Of a stretch of 64,000 nucleotides of DNA, positions 53,683-62,265 are shown piece by piece (position 1 is the first letter of the stretch; each line of letters begins with the position of its first letter). Below the pieces are notes generated by a model that ran no database searches, had not been told where the DNA came from, and saw only the letters and a program-made list of their open reading frames with translations. Origin of the DNA: Aquimarina intermedia. GTDB taxonomy: Bacteria > Bacteroidota > Bacteroidia > Flavobacteriales > Flavobacteriaceae. Both the position numbers and the translations under genes were made by a program. Location of the stretch: NCBI RefSeq assembly GCF_008124785.1, contig NZ_VNHU01000003.1, positions 186,001 through 250,000 of the forward strand, given 5' to 3'.

Positions 53683-54689
53683 ATGAATACGAAGAAAAGA
53701 ATTTATCAAATAGATTTGTTAAGGTTTATCGCAGCCTTAAGCGTGTTACTTTAGCATTATCTTTTCAGTGGTCCTTCTGCCAATTATATAACAGATATAA
53801 ATTTTGAAAAAATTGACGAATATTTCAAATACGGTTATTTAGGAGTAGATGTTTTTTTCATCATAAGTGGTTTTGCGTTACCTGTACTTTTTTGGTTATG
53901 GTTTTAGCAGGTTCTTCTTTACAACATCAAGTTACCGTAAATGAGTATTTAGCGAATCTTACAATGTTTCAATATTTTATCAATATTGAAAATATAGATG
54001 AAGTGTATTGGACACTGCTGGTTGAGATCAAATTTTATATTTTGATTGCATTTTATTTAGTCTTGCTGAAGTTTCGAAAATTTAACATCACAGTATTTGC
54101 TTATCTCTGGCTAACTGCGAGTTTTGCCAATATTTTTTTGGTAGAGTTTTATTTTTTCAAAATTGCAAATTTCTTTTTAATATTTAAGTGGAGTTCATAT
54201 TTCATTGCTGGCATATTTTTTCATGAGCTCTATAAAAGAGATAAAAAATACAAATATATATTTCCTTTAATTCTTTGTTTAATACTCTCAGTTTATTATA
54301 GAATTACCAGCATTCCAAGTTTAGAGACTTTATATAACACTTCTTTTTCTCCTTATATTATTAGTGTAATAATTAGTGTCTTTTTTATAATTATGTATTT
54401 GATTAGCAGTGAAAAGCTGAATTCTATAAACTCTCCTAAATTGTTGAAATTTGGAGTTTTGACGTATCCATTATATTTAATACATCAAAATATAGGTTTT
54501 ATTCTTTTTAACCAATTAGATGAATACGTAAACAAGTATTTACTCTTCTTTTTGATCTCATCCATGATGTTATTTCTAGCTTTTTATATAAATAAACTGA
54601 TAGAGATACCGGTTAGTAAGTTTTTAAAATTGCGTACAGACAAACTTATAGTATTATTACCGTCAAAAATAAACCGTAATTCTAGTTAA
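53683..54689 (+). pseudogene. Acyltransferase 3 (OafA-like) pseudogene with stop and frame-shifting deletion
   Basis: Frame one starts at the ATG at 53683 and gives an OafA-like start (Q-I-D-L-L-R-F-I-A-A-L-S-V-L-L) that meets TAG at 53752-53754; the same frame goes on after it with H-Y-L-F then the family Y-G-Y-L-G-V-D-V-F-F-I-I-S-G-F. At about 53868-53874 the reading must jump to another frame, where it resumes as W-F-C-V-T-C-T-F and runs to the stop at 54689. The segment that normally lies between (including the R-x-x-R-L-x-P motif) is missing, about 25-30 residues. Two lesions make the gene dead. Only the last 265 codons remain as an uninterrupted frame (from a TTG at 53892). Intact members O-acylate polysaccharide. 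Confidence 0.88.
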
Positions 54690-55078
54690 TCTTTTTTGTT
54701 GCTTTTTTAGAACCCTTGTGTAAGGAAAAGCGTTAGTAGAAACACTACATCTGCTTGGGTTTTATGCTAATATTTTTAAAAGCCCTTTATTTGTAATGTG
54801 GAATAATGTATTGTTTTGTATGATATGTAGCATATTCCAACTCACAAATTATTTTTCTTAGGAGGTTACTTTAGGTTTTTTGTTAGAACATTTTAGTCCG
54901 AAATGAGCCTTAGTTTAGATAACTTTAATCTCGTGAAGTCATCATAATTACCCCATATCCGATTTTATGAATTCCATTGACCTTATGACGTATCAGTTTC
55001 TATTATAAAAAGGAATATAGTAGTGTTACTTTATAAGAAAATATTTTAGACGTCAGGAATTTAAATTCTTTTACAGAA
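54690..55078. other. Intergenic stretch between acyltransferase remnant and beta-helix genes
   Basis: About 390 A+T-rich bases where the collinear polysaccharide genes end. Only very short frames exist, no gene or mobile-element end seen. Confidence 0.45.
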
Positions 55079-55110
55079 AAACCTGTGAAACTTAAAAGTT
55101 TCACAGGTTT
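55079..55110. terminator. Bidirectional terminator between convergent units
   Basis: Perfect 14-bp stem AAACCTGTGAAACT / AGTTTCACAGGTTT with loop TAAA; T-rich on the plus side, A-rich before it. It serves the beta-helix gene on the minus strand (stop 68 nt away) and would also end the polysaccharide transcript. Confidence 0.88.
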
Positions 55111-55177
55111 TATTATCATCATTCAAACAATGAGTATTGTTAGAACACGTTAGCTTATATTCTCAAAAAATGTTTTA

Positions 55178-57208
55178 TTAATTACATGAGTTGTTCGTAA
55201 AAGCAACTGAAGAATTTAAGTTAACATCCTCTTTGATACATTGTATTCTACTATATTGACTACCATTAATTGTTATATCATTATCCTTGATCTTAGAGTT
55301 AGTCGTGGTCTTACTTATAAAACGAATACCATGTGTCTTTTCTGAATAAATTTTGTTGTTGATTATATCTAATTTATTTGAACCATTAATCTCAAAGCCA
55401 CCGTTGATATTGTTTTGCTCAAGAACTATTCCATTTGAATTCGAGATATTATTCTTTTCGAAGCCATACACACTACCATTTCGTTTGCCTCTCAAAACAT
55501 TATTTTTTACATATAATTTTTGATTTGATTGTCCTGCGTCAATGTTGATACCACTTAAGACTAAAGGACCAGATTCTGATTCTATTGTATTATTCGTAAT
55601 GTATACTTTGTCCAATGACTTTCTAGCAGAAATACCATATTTAGTAACTTTTATAGTATTATTACTAATAGTAGTATTATGTAATCCAATTCCTCTACCG
55701 CTAGACAAAACGATTCCGTTGTATCCTTCAATATAGTTTTCGTATATTTTAGTATTTTGCCCTCCTGTATTTATACCGGTATGATAGCCGGTAATAGTAT
55801 TACCGTAAACTTCATTGTCAAATACTAAAGGATGTTCAGTGGCATATGCAACACCAGCCGTAATTGCATTTCCATTAGCTGCTTCGGCATCACTAGCCTC
55901 AAACGTATTATTTGCTATTCTTACTCCATTGGCTACAGAGAAAGAAATAGTAGCCTCCATTTTATTACCCTCAATCACTATCGGACCATCACCATGCGAA
56001 GCATAAAAATCACCTCTTCCGATCTGAGTGTTATTTCGAATGTAGATGTGATGAACTTTTTGATATTCTCTTAAAGTACCTCCAACGATTCCGTTGTTCC
56101 ACTCTCTGTGAGGTTCAAGGTTAATATTCGCTCTTGGTGCAGTTCCTTTGGAGTATCTTGTATCAATCCCTCCATCAACAAAAGTGTTATTTTCAATGGT
56201 AACATTATTACCAGATACGATAGTTAAGTTTATTCTTCTACTTCTTAAGAAAGAATTGTCTACAATACGAATATTACTACTCTCAATGTGTCTTGAATCA
56301 AAAGCGTGATAAAGTTCAGAAATATGCAAAGCATCTCCAGTAGCTTGTTCAAATCGGACACCTTTGATAAGTACGTCACTCGCACCTTTTATTCTGATGA
56401 TATGTCCCCATTCGTGAGTGCCTCCACCACTATAGTTGTGCTTGTCTCTATCTCCATATAGATTCCCTCCCTCTATTGTAACATCAGTATTTCCATTAGT
56501 AATTGAAATCAAGGCAGTTTTTTTATAGTTATTGGGTTGCATACGGAGATGTGTGTTTTCCCCCATCTTAAGTTTAAAATTAGAAGGTAAAGTTATCGCC
56601 ATATTCTCAGCTGTAATTCTACCAGAAGGATCATCTGTTTTAAAATATGCATCAATAGCATTTATGCTCACCACAGTAACATTTTCTCTGGCGGCCTTAT
56701 CTATAAATTCTTGAAGAATTTTTTTGTTTTCGCGAGCTACAGCATCCGAAACGACACCTTGAATAATCCCTTCAGCATTTGGATCAAACACTCTTCCTTC
56801 ATTGTTAGTAGAAGGTGTATCATCCACAACATCTTCCTGATGTGTAAGAGTGTAGGTACCTGTAAGACGTGCAGTAGAGGTCATTAAACGGCTGTCTATT
56901 TCTCCACCTGAGACATTAATCGTTCCATTAATGAAACTTCCTCCTAGATATTTAATTTTCACATTGGGAGGTAAGTTTAAGGTTTCATCCTTTAAATCTA
57001 GAATACAACTCAAACCAATCGAAGCATTTGGCTGGAGACCTGCTAGAGTGAACCTACAAACAGTAGTACTTCTAACTATAGAATTAGTTTCTGAAATATT
57101 TTCAAGAACGCTTTCATCAAAGCTATCTTCGATTTCTTCCTTTTGACAGGATATTAATAGAATTAAGAGTAAAAAATTTAAGGTAAATAATCTGGATAGT
57201 CTTTTCAT
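55178..57208 (-). CDS. Beta-helix lipoprotein, paralogue 1 of 3
   Basis: 676 residues. Lipoprotein signal peptide with lipobox L-I-S-C (Cys at about 21) followed at once by Q-K-E-E, like the acidic surface-export signal known from Bacteroidota. A small beta domain with a Cys pair about 15 apart (near 52 and 68) is followed by a long parallel beta-helix with N-N-T rungs. Conserved within the trio: G-D-R-D, T-H-E-W-G-H, R-H-I, R-R-I-N, V-D-G-G-I-D-T, and H-G-D-G-P-I. The C-terminus has C-x17-C then Asn. Resembles polysaccharide lyases/epimerases in fold but catalytic chemistry is unproved; an anchor or adhesin role is possible. Own promoter-like leader and terminator. Confidence 0.88.
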   Translation of the reverse strand: MKRLSRLFTLNFLLLILLISCQKEEIEDSFDESVLENISETNSIVRSTTVCRFTLAGLQPNASIGLSCILDLKDETLNLPPNVKIKYLGGSFINGTINVSGGEIDSRLMTSTARLTGTYTLTHQEDVVDDTPSTNNEGRVFDPNAEGIIQGVVSDAVARENKKILQEFIDKAARENVTVVSINAIDAYFKTDDPSGRITAENMAITLPSNFKLKMGENTHLRMQPNNYKKTALISITNGNTDVTIEGGNLYGDRDKHNYSGGGTHEWGHIIRIKGASDVLIKGVRFEQATGDALHISELYHAFDSRHIESSNIRIVDNSFLRSRRINLTIVSGNNVTIENNTFVDGGIDTRYSKGTAPRANINLEPHREWNNGIVGGTLREYQKVHHIYIRNNTQIGRGDFYASHGDGPIVIEGNKMEATISFSVANGVRIANNTFEASDAEAANGNAITAGVAYATEHPLVFDNEVYGNTITGYHTGINTGGQNTKIYENYIEGYNGIVLSSGRGIGLHNTTISNNTIKVTKYGISARKSLDKVYITNNTIESESGPLVLSGINIDAGQSNQKLYVKNNVLRGKRNGSVYGFEKNNISNSNGIVLEQNNINGGFEINGSNKLDIINNKIYSEKTHGIRFISKTTTNSKIKDNDITINGSQYSRIQCIKEDVNLNSSVAFTNNSCN

Positions 57209-57303
57209 TTTAGAAAAAATTTAAATTTTGAAAGATTTGTGTGATTATGTTAGATAAAAGAAGAATCAAAGTTTTCTTGAAAAATCCAACAACAAAGAAT
57301 TAG

Positions 57304-57317
57304 CAAAGTTAATGCCA
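57304..57317 (-). promoter_or_regulatory. Likely -7 region shared by paralogues 1 and 3
   Basis: Minus-strand TGGCATTAACTTTG contains TAACTTTG, a match to TAnnTTTG. A copy with one change lies upstream of paralogue 3 at 62032-62045. It is 96 nt before the ATG. A near-palindrome (ACTTTTTTTTGATCAAAAAAGT, 57350-57371) is just upstream. Confidence 0.5.
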
Positions 57318-57539
57318 CGTTAAAAATTATTTATCTGAGAAGATGAATCACTTTTTTTTGATCAAAAAAGTCACATACGGTGTAGTAATTTCAAATAATT
57401 TGTTAATTTTTTATAAAATCGATTGCTTAGGGGGTGATTTGCCATTCTTAGAATTTAAGAATTTTTAAGAATTGACGAAAATTTCCCCAGATTGTTCCAC
57501 AGGATTCCCCACATTTGAAATAAAACGATAAAAAAAAAC
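57318..57539. other. Intergenic upstream of paralogue 1
   Basis: About 220 nt, no coding frame. Holds a near-perfect palindrome at 57350-57371, and T-rich sequence next to the terminator of the following gene. Confidence 0.4.
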
Positions 57540-57560
57540 CCGATTCTAGTAAAGAATCGG
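57540..57560 (-). terminator. Terminator of beta-helix paralogue 2
   Basis: Stem CCGATTCT / AGAATCGG with 5-nt loop; on the minus strand it ends in GG then eight T. It is 24 nt after the stop. Confidence 0.88.
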
Positions 57561-57584
57561 ATTTCAATATAAAATTTGATTTTT

Positions 57585-59552
57585 CTAATTACAGCTGTTG
57601 TTTGACATAACAACTGAACTATTAAGTGTTACATCTTTTTTAATACATTCAAAGTTATTACTCAAATTGAATTTATTGTCTGTAATTCTTGAGTTAGTGG
57701 TAGTAATTGTTAGAAATCTAACGCCATGCATGTTTTGGGAATTGAAAGTATTATTATTGATTAGTAGATTTTTTGATCCTACTACTTCCATACCTCCATT
57801 AACCTTATTTAATTTAAAATCAATTCCGTTAGAATTTCCAATTTTAGACTTCTTGGAAGGATATGTAGTATTACTTAATTTTCCTCTCAAGGTATTGTTA
57901 GTTACAATTAATTTAGCATTTTCCTGACCAGCATTTTTGTTTATATCAACTAGGTAAAGTGGAAGAGAGTTTGCATTCACAATGTTATCTTTAATGGTAA
58001 CATCCTTTAATAATTTTCTAGCTCTGATACCATATTTATCGGCATTAATCGTATTGTTATTAATTACTGCCTTGATAAGTCCATCTCCACGACCATCTCC
58101 AATTACCATTCCGTTGCTCGCACTGATAACATTGTTATAGATCTTTACATCATGACCTCCGACATTGATTCCTGTCATGTACCCTGATATTTGATTTCCA
58201 TAAACTTTATTTCCGAAAACAAGTGGATGTTCGGTCGTGTTTGCAACTCCGGCAGTGATCGCATTTCCATTCGCAGCGCTAGCCGGACTACCTTTAAATG
58301 TATTATTTTTTATTTCTACACCATTTGCATATTGAAAAGATATTGCACTTTCCATGTTGTTTCCTTCATAAATAATCGGACCATCACCATGATGTGTTAA
58401 GAATCTTCCTCTACCTTTCTGCGTATTATTTCTTACATACACATGGCTCACTTTTTCGTATTCTTTTAGCGTGCTTCCAACAACTCCGTGCTCCCATCTT
58501 CTGAAGGATTCAATATTAAAATTACATCTTGGAGCAGCACCCTTTGATTTATCGGTATGGATACCCCCATCAACAAATGTATTGTTTTCAACCGTAATAT
58601 GATTTCCAGAAGTAATCGACATGTTAATTCTTCTACAATTATAAAATTTATTGTTTTTAACTAAAATTTGTTGAGAAGCAATATGTCTTTGATCGAAGTA
58701 ATGATAAATTCCCGAGATGTTTAAGCCATCACCTGTAGCATTTCTAAAGGTAACACCCTTTATTGTAGAATTTGAAGTACCCTTAACTTGTAAAATATGT
58801 CCCCATTCATGAGTTCCGCCACTACTATAATCATGCTCATCTCTGTCTCCATAAAGATTTCCACCTTCTATAACTACATTGTCATTACCACCGGTAATTG
58901 ATAATAAAGTGTGCTTTTTATAATTATTGGGCTGAACACGTAAATGTGTTTTACTGGTCATCTTCAAGGTAAAATTTGAAGGTAACTTAATTGCTGCATT
59001 CTCTGGAACAACGCGACCTGTAGGATCACCTATTTCGAAATATGCATCAAAACTATCTATTTCAAATCTTGTAGCACCGTATGATTTTGCATCGTCTATT
59101 AAATCTTGCAAAGTTTCTTTATTAGTTTTAGCTGTCGCTTTAGAAACTCTACCTTCAACAAAATTCCATTGAGACGGATGTAATATAAATTTGTTGTCTC
59201 TAAGCATGAAATTACCTTTGATAGTGAGATTCTTGTTCATCAGTCTACTATCGATAATTCCACCATCGAGGGTAAGTGTTCCATTGGTAATACTTCCACC
59301 ACTATACCTCAATTCTACATTAGGTGGTAGTTTAAGATTATCACCATTTAAATCTATAACACAGGTAAGACCTATTCTAGCATTGGCTTGAACTCCATTT
59401 AAGTTAAATTTACAGAAAGATGAATTTCTCGCAGTGTAATTAAGTTCTGTAACATTGGCAGCAGTTGCCTCTTCATTGACATCTTCCTTTTCACAGGATA
59501 TTAAAAAAATTGATAAGAATAAATTAAGATAAATTAAAAATGATAATTTCAT
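57585..59552 (-). CDS. Beta-helix lipoprotein, paralogue 2 of 3
   Basis: 655 residues from the ATG at 59552; the frame is open 66 nt further but that adds a non-signal leader. Lipobox L-I-S-C near residue 21 then E-K-E-D, an acidic export-like signal. Same plan as paralogue 1: a Cys-pair domain (C-K-F-N-L to C-V-I-D-L, 16 apart), then a beta-helix with G-D-R-D-E-H-D-Y-S, T-H-E-W-G-H, R-H-I, R-R-I-N, H-H-G-D-G-P-I. C-terminus C-x17-C-Asn. More like paralogue 3 than paralogue 1 (shared R-V-Q-P-N-N-Y, A-A-P-R-C-N-F-N, Q-Y-A-N-G-V), so one duplication is younger. Separate transcript. Confidence 0.88.
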   Translation of the reverse strand: MKLSFLIYLNLFLSIFLISCEKEDVNEEATAANVTELNYTARNSSFCKFNLNGVQANARIGLTCVIDLNGDNLKLPPNVELRYSGGSITNGTLTLDGGIIDSRLMNKNLTIKGNFMLRDNKFILHPSQWNFVEGRVSKATAKTNKETLQDLIDDAKSYGATRFEIDSFDAYFEIGDPTGRVVPENAAIKLPSNFTLKMTSKTHLRVQPNNYKKHTLLSITGGNDNVVIEGGNLYGDRDEHDYSSGGTHEWGHILQVKGTSNSTIKGVTFRNATGDGLNISGIYHYFDQRHIASQQILVKNNKFYNCRRINMSITSGNHITVENNTFVDGGIHTDKSKGAAPRCNFNIESFRRWEHGVVGSTLKEYEKVSHVYVRNNTQKGRGRFLTHHGDGPIIYEGNNMESAISFQYANGVEIKNNTFKGSPASAANGNAITAGVANTTEHPLVFGNKVYGNQISGYMTGINVGGHDVKIYNNVISASNGMVIGDGRGDGLIKAVINNNTINADKYGIRARKLLKDVTIKDNIVNANSLPLYLVDINKNAGQENAKLIVTNNTLRGKLSNTTYPSKKSKIGNSNGIDFKLNKVNGGMEVVGSKNLLINNNTFNSQNMHGVRFLTITTTNSRITDNKFNLSNNFECIKKDVTLNSSVVMSNNSCN

Positions 59553-59605
59553 TTGTTTTAAAAATTTGGGATTATAATTCGGTTTTATTTTTGAGTGTGC
59601 TATAC

Positions 59606-59624
59606 ACTGTATCAGCAATACAGT
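59606..59624. other. Short inverted repeat in the leader of paralogue 2
   Basis: Perfect 7-bp repeat ACTGTAT-CAGCA-ATACAGT, 54 nt before the ATG of paralogue 2. Could be an operator or leader hairpin. Confidence 0.35.
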
Positions 59625-59824
59625 CAGAAAAAATTCTTCTAACTATAGAGAGCGATTTGTTGAGTTTGTGTTTGTAAATATTTTGCACAAAAGTCTTAAG
59701 CTCCTTAATTAGTTTCTTTCAAAACATTGTAAAAAAGCTTATTAGGTTTAGCTGTGTAGGATGATTAAATCAGCTACTTACGGGCATACTTTTTATAGAT
59801 AGCTGTAGGATGAGTTTTTTTAGA

Positions 59825-59880
59825 CATTACAACAGACTTTGATAGTATTAAATTCAATAGTATCTATATCTGTTGTAATG
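59825..59880. repeat. Long A+T-rich inverted repeat between paralogues 2 and 3
   Basis: Arms CATTACAACAGA and TCTGTTGTAATG are perfect 12-bp complements; inside, GATAGTATT and AATAGTATC pair with one mismatch around a 6-nt tip. It lies 24 nt beyond the stop of paralogue 3 and could end its transcript, though without a classic U-run. Confidence 0.6.
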
Positions 59881-59903
59881 ATAATCTGTTTAAAAAAGAT
59901 GTT

Positions 59904-61892
59904 CTAGTTACATCTATTACTGCTGCTAATTTCTATTGTATTATTACGAGTGATCTCAAAATTAAAGCACTCGAAGTTAGAATTAAGATTAAAAGAGTTT
60001 TCCGAAAAATTGGAATGTGTTGTAGCTGTTTCTCGAAATCTAAAACCATCAGTACTTGTAGATTCAATTTCATTATCTATTGCGGTTATGTTTTTTGATC
60101 CCTCAATGCTAAAACCACCAGTTACAACATTTCGATTCAAATTAACTCCGTTAACGTTATTTAGGATTGAAAGTTTAGAGCTATACGTGTTGTTTTGATT
60201 AGCTCCACGCAAAATGTTATTAGAAAGCGTGAAGGTTGCTGAAGCCTCATCAGGGTTTTGATTAATATTGCTTATGTGCAAAGGGTTTGTTGCAGCAGTT
60301 ACAGTATTTCCTGATATATCAACGTTTTTCAAAAGCTTTCTAGCTCTAATACCGTATTGATCTGTTTTGATAGTGTTGTTAGTTATAGAAGAATTAACCA
60401 ACCCTTCACCATTTCCATAACCTATAGCAATACCACTAGTTCTCGCCTCGATGTGATTATCATATATCTTTACATCTTTTCCACCTGTATTTATTCCTGT
60501 ATGGTAGCCGTAAATTTCGTTTCCATAAACTTCATTCCCAAACACTAAGGGGTGCGCTGTTGTATTAGCAACACCAGCGGTAATTGCGTTACCATTTTCG
60601 GCACTTTCAGCATTTGCATTGAATATGTTATTTTTTATTTGGACTCCGTTGGCATATTGAAAAGAGATCGCTGATTCCATTTCGTTCCCTTCATATATAA
60701 CAGGACCGTCACTATGATGTGTTAGAAATCGACCTCTTCCTTTCTGAATGTTATTTCTAACATATACATGTGTTACTTTTTCGTATTCCTTTAGAGTACC
60801 TCCAAATTCTCCTTCCCATCTTCTAAAAGACTCTATGTTAAAATTACAACGTGGAGCGGCTCCTTTAGATTTATCAGTGTCAATACCACCATCAACAAAC
60901 GTGTTGTTTTCCACAGTAATATTATTACCAGAGGTTATTGAAAGATTTATTCTTCTACAATTATAAAATTTATTGTTAGTAATCAAAATCTGTTGTGATG
61001 GGATATGTCTTTCGTCAAAGTAGTGGTATATACCAGAAACATTTAAACCATCACCAGTGGCATCCCTAAAAGTTACACCTGTAACGATGGTGTTTGAGGT
61101 TCCTTTAATTTGAAGAATATGACCCCATTCATGAGAACCTGCTATTGAGTAATCGTGCTCATCTCTGTCACCATGTAAATTACCACCATCGATTACCACA
61201 TTATCATTACCTCCGGTAACAGACATAAGAGTATGCTTTTTGTAATTGTTTGGTTGTACACGTAAGTGGGTCTCGCTTGACATTTTAAGAGTGAAATTTG
61301 CCGGCAAACTGATGGCTGCATTTTCCGGAACAATTCGTCCGGTAGGATCACCAACTTTAAAATAGGCGTCCATCTTATTTATGATAAAGGTATTGGCCTG
61401 TAATTTACTAGCTTTATCTATAGAAGTTTGAATTATATTCTTATTCTCTGCTGCAATTTCATTAGATACCTCCCCTTGAATTATACCCCAACGTGAAGGG
61501 ATAAAATAAAACATATCATCTTTTAATTTGTAATCGCCGGTAACTGCTAACTCATTGCTAAGTAATCTACTATCAATGGTTCCATTTAAAAATTCAATAC
61601 TTCCATTTTTAATATCACCACCATCAAAATCTAAGGTTACATTGGACGGTAACGTAATGGTTTCTCCATTTAAGTCTAAAATACAGTTAATTGTTACCAC
61701 CGTATTCTCGGAAACATCATTTAGGGAAAAGTCGCACGGAGCAGTAGCATCGTATGCCTCTTCACTTTCATCATTTTTAGGAATTTCTAAATCTTTTTCA
61801 TTTTGTGCTATTACAACTTCATCGATACTTTCGTTACTGCATGATATAAAAATAAAAGAAAACACAAGTAGGTAATAAGGTACATTTCTCAT
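59904..61892 (-). CDS. Beta-helix lipoprotein, paralogue 3 of 3
   Basis: 662 residues. Lipobox F-I-S-C at about residue 18, followed by S-N-E-S, less acidic than in the other two. Longer acidic linker to about residue 50, then the Cys-pair domain (C-D-F-S-L and C-I-L-D-L) and beta-helix. Trio motifs: G-D-R-D-E-H-D-Y-S, S-H-E-W-G-H, R-R-I-N, V-D-G-G-I-D-T, H-H-S-D-G-P-V (Ser where the others have Gly). C-terminal C-x18-C-Asn. Upstream it is divergent from a glycosyltransferase gene across about 370 nt with its own TACCTTTG box. Confidence 0.88.
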   Translation of the reverse strand: MRNVPYYLLVFSFIFISCSNESIDEVVIAQNEKDLEIPKNDESEEAYDATAPCDFSLNDVSENTVVTINCILDLNGETITLPSNVTLDFDGGDIKNGSIEFLNGTIDSRLLSNELAVTGDYKLKDDMFYFIPSRWGIIQGEVSNEIAAENKNIIQTSIDKASKLQANTFIINKMDAYFKVGDPTGRIVPENAAISLPANFTLKMSSETHLRVQPNNYKKHTLMSVTGGNDNVVIDGGNLHGDRDEHDYSIAGSHEWGHILQIKGTSNTIVTGVTFRDATGDGLNVSGIYHYFDERHIPSQQILITNNKFYNCRRINLSITSGNNITVENNTFVDGGIDTDKSKGAAPRCNFNIESFRRWEGEFGGTLKEYEKVTHVYVRNNIQKGRGRFLTHHSDGPVIYEGNEMESAISFQYANGVQIKNNIFNANAESAENGNAITAGVANTTAHPLVFGNEVYGNEIYGYHTGINTGGKDVKIYDNHIEARTSGIAIGYGNGEGLVNSSITNNTIKTDQYGIRARKLLKNVDISGNTVTAATNPLHISNINQNPDEASATFTLSNNILRGANQNNTYSSKLSILNNVNGVNLNRNVVTGGFSIEGSKNITAIDNEIESTSTDGFRFRETATTHSNFSENSFNLNSNFECFNFEITRNNTIEISSSNRCN

Positions 61893-62031
61893 CGGGCAAA
61901 CATTTAAACTTGGGGTTAATAATTTGATTAAGACAATATTAAGTTAAAACTTTTATAATACGTGTTAAGAAAAAAGAAAATATTGTTAAAGTTATCGATC
62001 AAATACACGTTTTATACGTTAAAAGGTCAAA

Positions 62032-62045
62032 CAAAGGTAATGCCA
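62032..62045 (-). promoter_or_regulatory. Likely -7 region of paralogue 3
   Basis: Minus-strand TGGCATTACCTTTG contains TACCTTTG (fits TAnnTTTG) and differs from the paralogue 1 box by one base. It is 140 nt upstream of the ATG. Confidence 0.5.
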
Positions 62046-62265
62046 TAACCCAAAAACTGGTTTACTCATGTTAATATTTTCTAAATTTTTCTGAATTTTT
62101 CCTTAACGAAGCACTAATTTTAAAGGAATTATGAATTTTATTGTCGGCGATGGTACGAAATATTTATTTTTTTAGGATTTTTTTTGGAAGCTATTCGTTG
62201 CTAATAGATTTATCTTTGTGTGGAATATTTCCACAGAGACATCTACATTTTCTACAAAATATTTT
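62046..62265. other. Upstream region of the glycosyltransferase gene, no gene seen
   Basis: Right part of the divergent spacer. No coding frame, no clear TAnnTTTG box in the plus direction; mostly A+T-rich. Confidence 0.4.

Noticed and set aside
53892-54689. The 265-codon frame taken as an independent acyltransferase-like gene
   Set aside because: It starts with a TTG in the middle of the family fold; residues upstream in the other frame supply the missing N-terminus, so it is the tail of a pseudogene.
55178-61892. The trio considered as integrated phage tailspike or mobile-element cargo
   Set aside because: No integrase, transposase, attachment-site repeat or phage gene nearby; lipoprotein signals and polysaccharide context argue for a cellular surface role.
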